Origin: Metopolophium dirhodum
Taxonomy: Eukaryota > Arthropoda > Insecta > Hemiptera > Aphididae
Assembly (NCBI RefSeq): GCF_019925205.1
Contig: NC_083568.1
Coordinates: 6,900,237 to 6,964,236 of the forward strand
Length of the DNA: 64,000 nt
Direction of reading: 5' to 3'
Below, in pieces: positions 61,340 through 64,000 of this stretch. Both the position numbers and the translations under genes were made by a program. Within the stretch, counting starts at the first letter, position 1; the number at the start of each line of letters is the position of its first letter. The notes under the pieces were generated by a model. The model did not search any database. It was not told the DNA's origin and saw only the letters and a list, made by a program, of their open reading frames with translations.

Positions 61340-62560
61340 GAAAAGAAACTGCCAGAAAATATATAATATATTGTATATATATATATAGGTACCTATACGT
61401 GGTTATTAAGCTGAGGCACAACAAGGAAAAATCTTTACCTCCGAATATACCCTCAATTTGGAATTTATCATTATCGTTTCGCTGCGAATATTACCCTCTC
61501 AACGTTTTTTTTACTTAGTAGAATTATACACTCGGAAATTATGCGGACACGAGTGATATATTATTATGTATAATGTACATATATTATATTATAATTTACA
61601 TTATATCCGTCTCTTTTTCATTTTTAATAAACATAATTTAAGGAAAACTGTCAGATCGGGTTATTATATTGAAGGAATAATAATGGATTTATGGAATTTC
61701 GTCATATGATATATATTTTTCTTTATATACCTATATTTTATTTTGATTCTCATTTCTCACAGAGGTGTTGGCATGTGTCCAAGACTTACTAAGATTTTTA
61801 ATTTACAACGTACAAAGCTCAATTAAAACGGCCAGTTAATCTGCCGAACGTTTTCTCGTATGTATTCATTATTTAATTGAAAGGTATTTTTACTGTTCTG
61901 CTTAATCTTTATACATTAAATTATAATATGGTAGGTTTATTAGTGTTAGTACAATAACATATAATAAACTTGATTTGAAAAAACCAATTTGATCGTAGCT
62001 ACGTAAAAAATTTATGGAACATTGATAGTTAACACTTTAAGCCTCTAATAAAACAATCGAAGAATAGTACTGATATAACTGTATAAATAATAGATATAAT
62101 CCAAACTTATGTATTCAAATCCATGATTTATCACGATTGAGCATTATAAATATATTTTCATAATAATTAATGATGCAACATATTGTAGGTTCTCAAACTA
62201 TTATACTTTACGGGGGAAATATATTATATGGCTAGTTAACTCATTCGTCGAGTGGTAAAGAGCAAAACGTTAAGTTATAATTTTATGTTATTAAAAATTA
62301 ATTAAATATATTATATATAAAGCCGCTGCTGCAGTACGTGATGTGCTCGACACAATGCGCCATCGTCGCTCTTGTACGATAAATAATCACCTGGCCTATA
62401 GTTGAAGAGGCTGCACATTTAACGCCAAAATGAATCCAAAGTCCCCGAGTGCCATTTAATTTTAAGAAACCGGAGTTTCATAGAGCCTCCCGAGAATACG
62501 CACACACAGCGTAAAATTTCAATTGAAACTTTACCTTATGATGTATTTCGACTGATCTGT
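61340..62560. other. AT-rich noncoding stretch
   Basis: Nothing gene-like beyond the tail of the opposed frames described for the island. A less AT-rich patch at 62,320-62,480 has no clear motif. Confidence 0.5.
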
Positions 62561-62567
62561 ATAGATG

Positions 62568-62575
62568 TGACGTCA
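62568..62575. promoter_or_regulatory. CRE-like palindrome TGACGTCA, second copy
   Basis: A perfect CREB/ATF consensus immediately upstream of a purine-rich tract. It has the same 8 bases as 28,187-28,194. Function is inferred. Confidence 0.35.
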
Positions 62576-62745
62576 AGGGGTAAGGGCAGGAGGCGAGGGG
62601 GTGTGCGAGAGAGGAGAGAATTTGAAAGAGAACAGATGTCGGTACATCGCGGGTGCAGAACGACTGGTTGAAGGGGATGTGAAGGAGAGGGTGTATTTGC
62701 GGACCCCAATTAGATGGGATAAAGGCGCAAAAGAAGAAGAAGACC
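62576..62745 (+). other. Strand-asymmetric purine-rich tract with short open frame
   Basis: From 62,576 the plus strand is strongly purine-biased (GGGGTAAGGGCAGGAGGCGA, then GAGAGAGGAGAGAA and further G/A-rich text to about 62,745). A 75-codon frame (62,601-62,828) starts MCERGENLKENRCRYIAGAE and stays charged until it enters TA-tract peptide. Purine bias alone produces such Glu/Lys/Arg/Gly-rich frames because stop codons are avoided. It may form triplex DNA, be part of an exon, or be neutral. Confidence 0.4.
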
Positions 62746-62829
62746 GCAATCGTGCGGGGTTCTTATATTATATAATATACAATGTGTACAGTATACACTA
62801 TATGTACATAATATGTATAGGCACATAAT

Positions 62830-63160
62830 ATAATATACGTATATAATTTTTTTCCCATCAAAAGAATTTCTGGTTAGGTTCTAACTTCCAGTACGATGAG
62901 TCATGTATATGATATTATGATTTACAGCGGTCAGCGTTCCATTTTTTTACCGAGGTTTATTAACAATTATTATTATACAATGTAAAATTATATCGTTCGT
63001 CAATCGTCGTCGGATCGCAGTTTCACGTCGATCTTAGAATATTATACATTTTATATAATAACTATAATCTCATAAATAATTACATTATAATATATTATAC
63101 TATAGTTATGAACACGTCAATATATCTCAATAGGTTATGCTTATGATATTTTCCCGACCG
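62830..63160. other. AT-rich noncoding stretch
   Basis: No feature is recognised apart from a small CpG patch at 62,995-63,040. Confidence 0.5.
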
Positions 63161-63165
63161 ATGAC

Positions 63166-63492
63166 TCATGACTGTAATATCGTAACAGAGGTGTTTCCTG
63201 CACGACTTGTCCACCTATTGTTTCCTGATCTTAAATAATACACATATATGCCATTAGTTGTTGAACATGTAAATTGTAATATTATAATAACTAATAATAT
63301 TGATTTAGTATCATATATACGGTATAGTAAGTTCCGTATCCGGACTGGTTCGACCCAAACCACTGTTGTTGTACGAAATCCGGTGGATAGAATATATAGG
63401 TACTTGTTTAAGTATTGTTTTAAACATACTTCATCTATCGGAAAACCATCGTCTTGCAAACTTTGTGCGAAAACATAACCGTTTTCCGCCAA
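63166..63492 (-). other. 108-codon open frame, unknown
   Basis: The minus-strand frame begins MAENGYVFAQSLQDDGFPID, continues with EVCLKQYLNKYLYILSTGFR and WVEPVRIRNLLYR, and becomes hydrophobic before its stop. The N-terminal half has balanced composition. Two plus-strand frames (63,248-63,478 and 63,366-63,590) overlap it. No family is recognised and no clear acceptor or donor pair bounds it. Its length is compatible with chance in this composition. Confidence 0.2.
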
Positions 63493-63499
63493 AATGGGT

Positions 63500-64000
63500 A
63501 TCCTTGATTTTTTTTTCCACTAGACGAGATAACAGTTCTCTAAATAACGGTTTCTATTCTATTCTCTTATACTCTATTCTGCCAAACTAAAAACTGTTAT
63601 TAAACAAAATATAGGTAGTTAGATAAGTACTTAATTAATAAAATGCACATACAATAATATCATTGTTTAGTTTGTTTAATCTTTCATTTAAGTTAATCAA
63701 TTATATAATTATATAATGTAACTAAGTTATTTTAATATGATGGTATACTATACGAACACTTGTATAAGTCATTATGATTACTAATAATTATTATATAGAT
63801 GAGTATTTGATAATATATTCAAATATAATTGATAGTTTGAGATACTGTCGTTGATAATAGTGATCATCATTATAATTTTAATTCTCCTTAGCTTAGATGT
63901 ATAAAATATATTTAATATAAGTACTTCAATATTAATAATACCTATCTTTAATTATATTTAGTAATTTAGATTACCTTATGTTTGATCATTTTAATTAAAA
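63500..64000. other. AT-rich noncoding end of window
   Basis: No gene or repeat is recognised. Repeated TATTCTATTCTCTTATACTC-like text near 63,556-63,580 is a short pyrimidine-rich stretch only. Confidence 0.5.

Noticed and set aside
61011..61518. Opposed frames of 137 and 131 codons
   Set aside because: They overlap on opposite strands, include TA-tract peptides and show no family motif.
1..64000. Bacterial, phage, CRISPR or symbiont gene content
   Set aside because: No long dense open frames, operon spacing, ribosome binding sites or regular direct repeats; composition and elements are those of an insect nuclear genome.

Overview
This window looks like nuclear DNA from an aphid (Hemiptera: Aphididae, Acyrthosiphon-like). 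The organism call is inference. It rests on strong AT bias, endless short TAATATTATAATAT-type tracts, many GGTACCTA/TAGGTA words, poly-T/poly-A runs, insect-style transposon ends, and CpG-rich islands set in an AT-rich background. I see no operons, ribosome binding sites, tRNA or rRNA genes, CRISPR arrays or bacterial genes. No complete protein-coding gene can be supported: the longest open frames (151, 141, 137 and 131 codons) are about what an AT-rich 64 kb stretch with GC-richer islands gives by chance, and none resembles a family I know.

Layout. Positions 1-12,200 are AT-rich and mostly featureless apart from a CpG-rich island at about 4.33-5.24 kb. Positions 12.2-16.8 kb hold nearly all the clear mobile DNA: a 436-bp tandem duplication, a long inverted repeat (core 13,111-13,362), a hAT-type MITE with a perfect 8-bp target duplication (13,621-14,163), a long-terminal-inverted-repeat element flanked by TA (14,327-15,119), a very short hAT-like element (15,922-16,063) and the 3' end of a non-LTR retrotransposon (16,362-16,808). 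From 17 to 64 kb the window alternates between AT-rich spacers of 2-6 kb and GC/CpG-rich islands at about 18.2-18.7, 22.3-22.8, 27.8-28.4, 29.7-30.9, 36.6-38.1, 40.4-41.35, 45.6-46.2, 52.1-53.6, 58.1-59.2 and 60.0-61.3 kb. Several islands carry TATA-box-like motifs, CRE or E-box motifs, or trinucleotide repeats. The layout fits long introns or the regulatory flank of a gene whose main exons lie outside the window, or a few tiny exons within it.

Possible genes. On the minus strand two exon-like segments, 44,967-44,880 and 34,683 downwards, have good splice signals, are open in one frame and join in matching phase. On the plus strand, 26,588-26,635 and 28,684-28,704 could be a small internal exon and a terminal exon. 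A start-codon context with a following donor lies at 4,511-4,592, and a strong donor ends the 45.6-46.2 kb island. All are inferences that need transcript evidence. No novel multi-gene system is visible; the most informative structures are the repeat cluster at 12.2-15.1 kb and the possible split gene on the minus strand.
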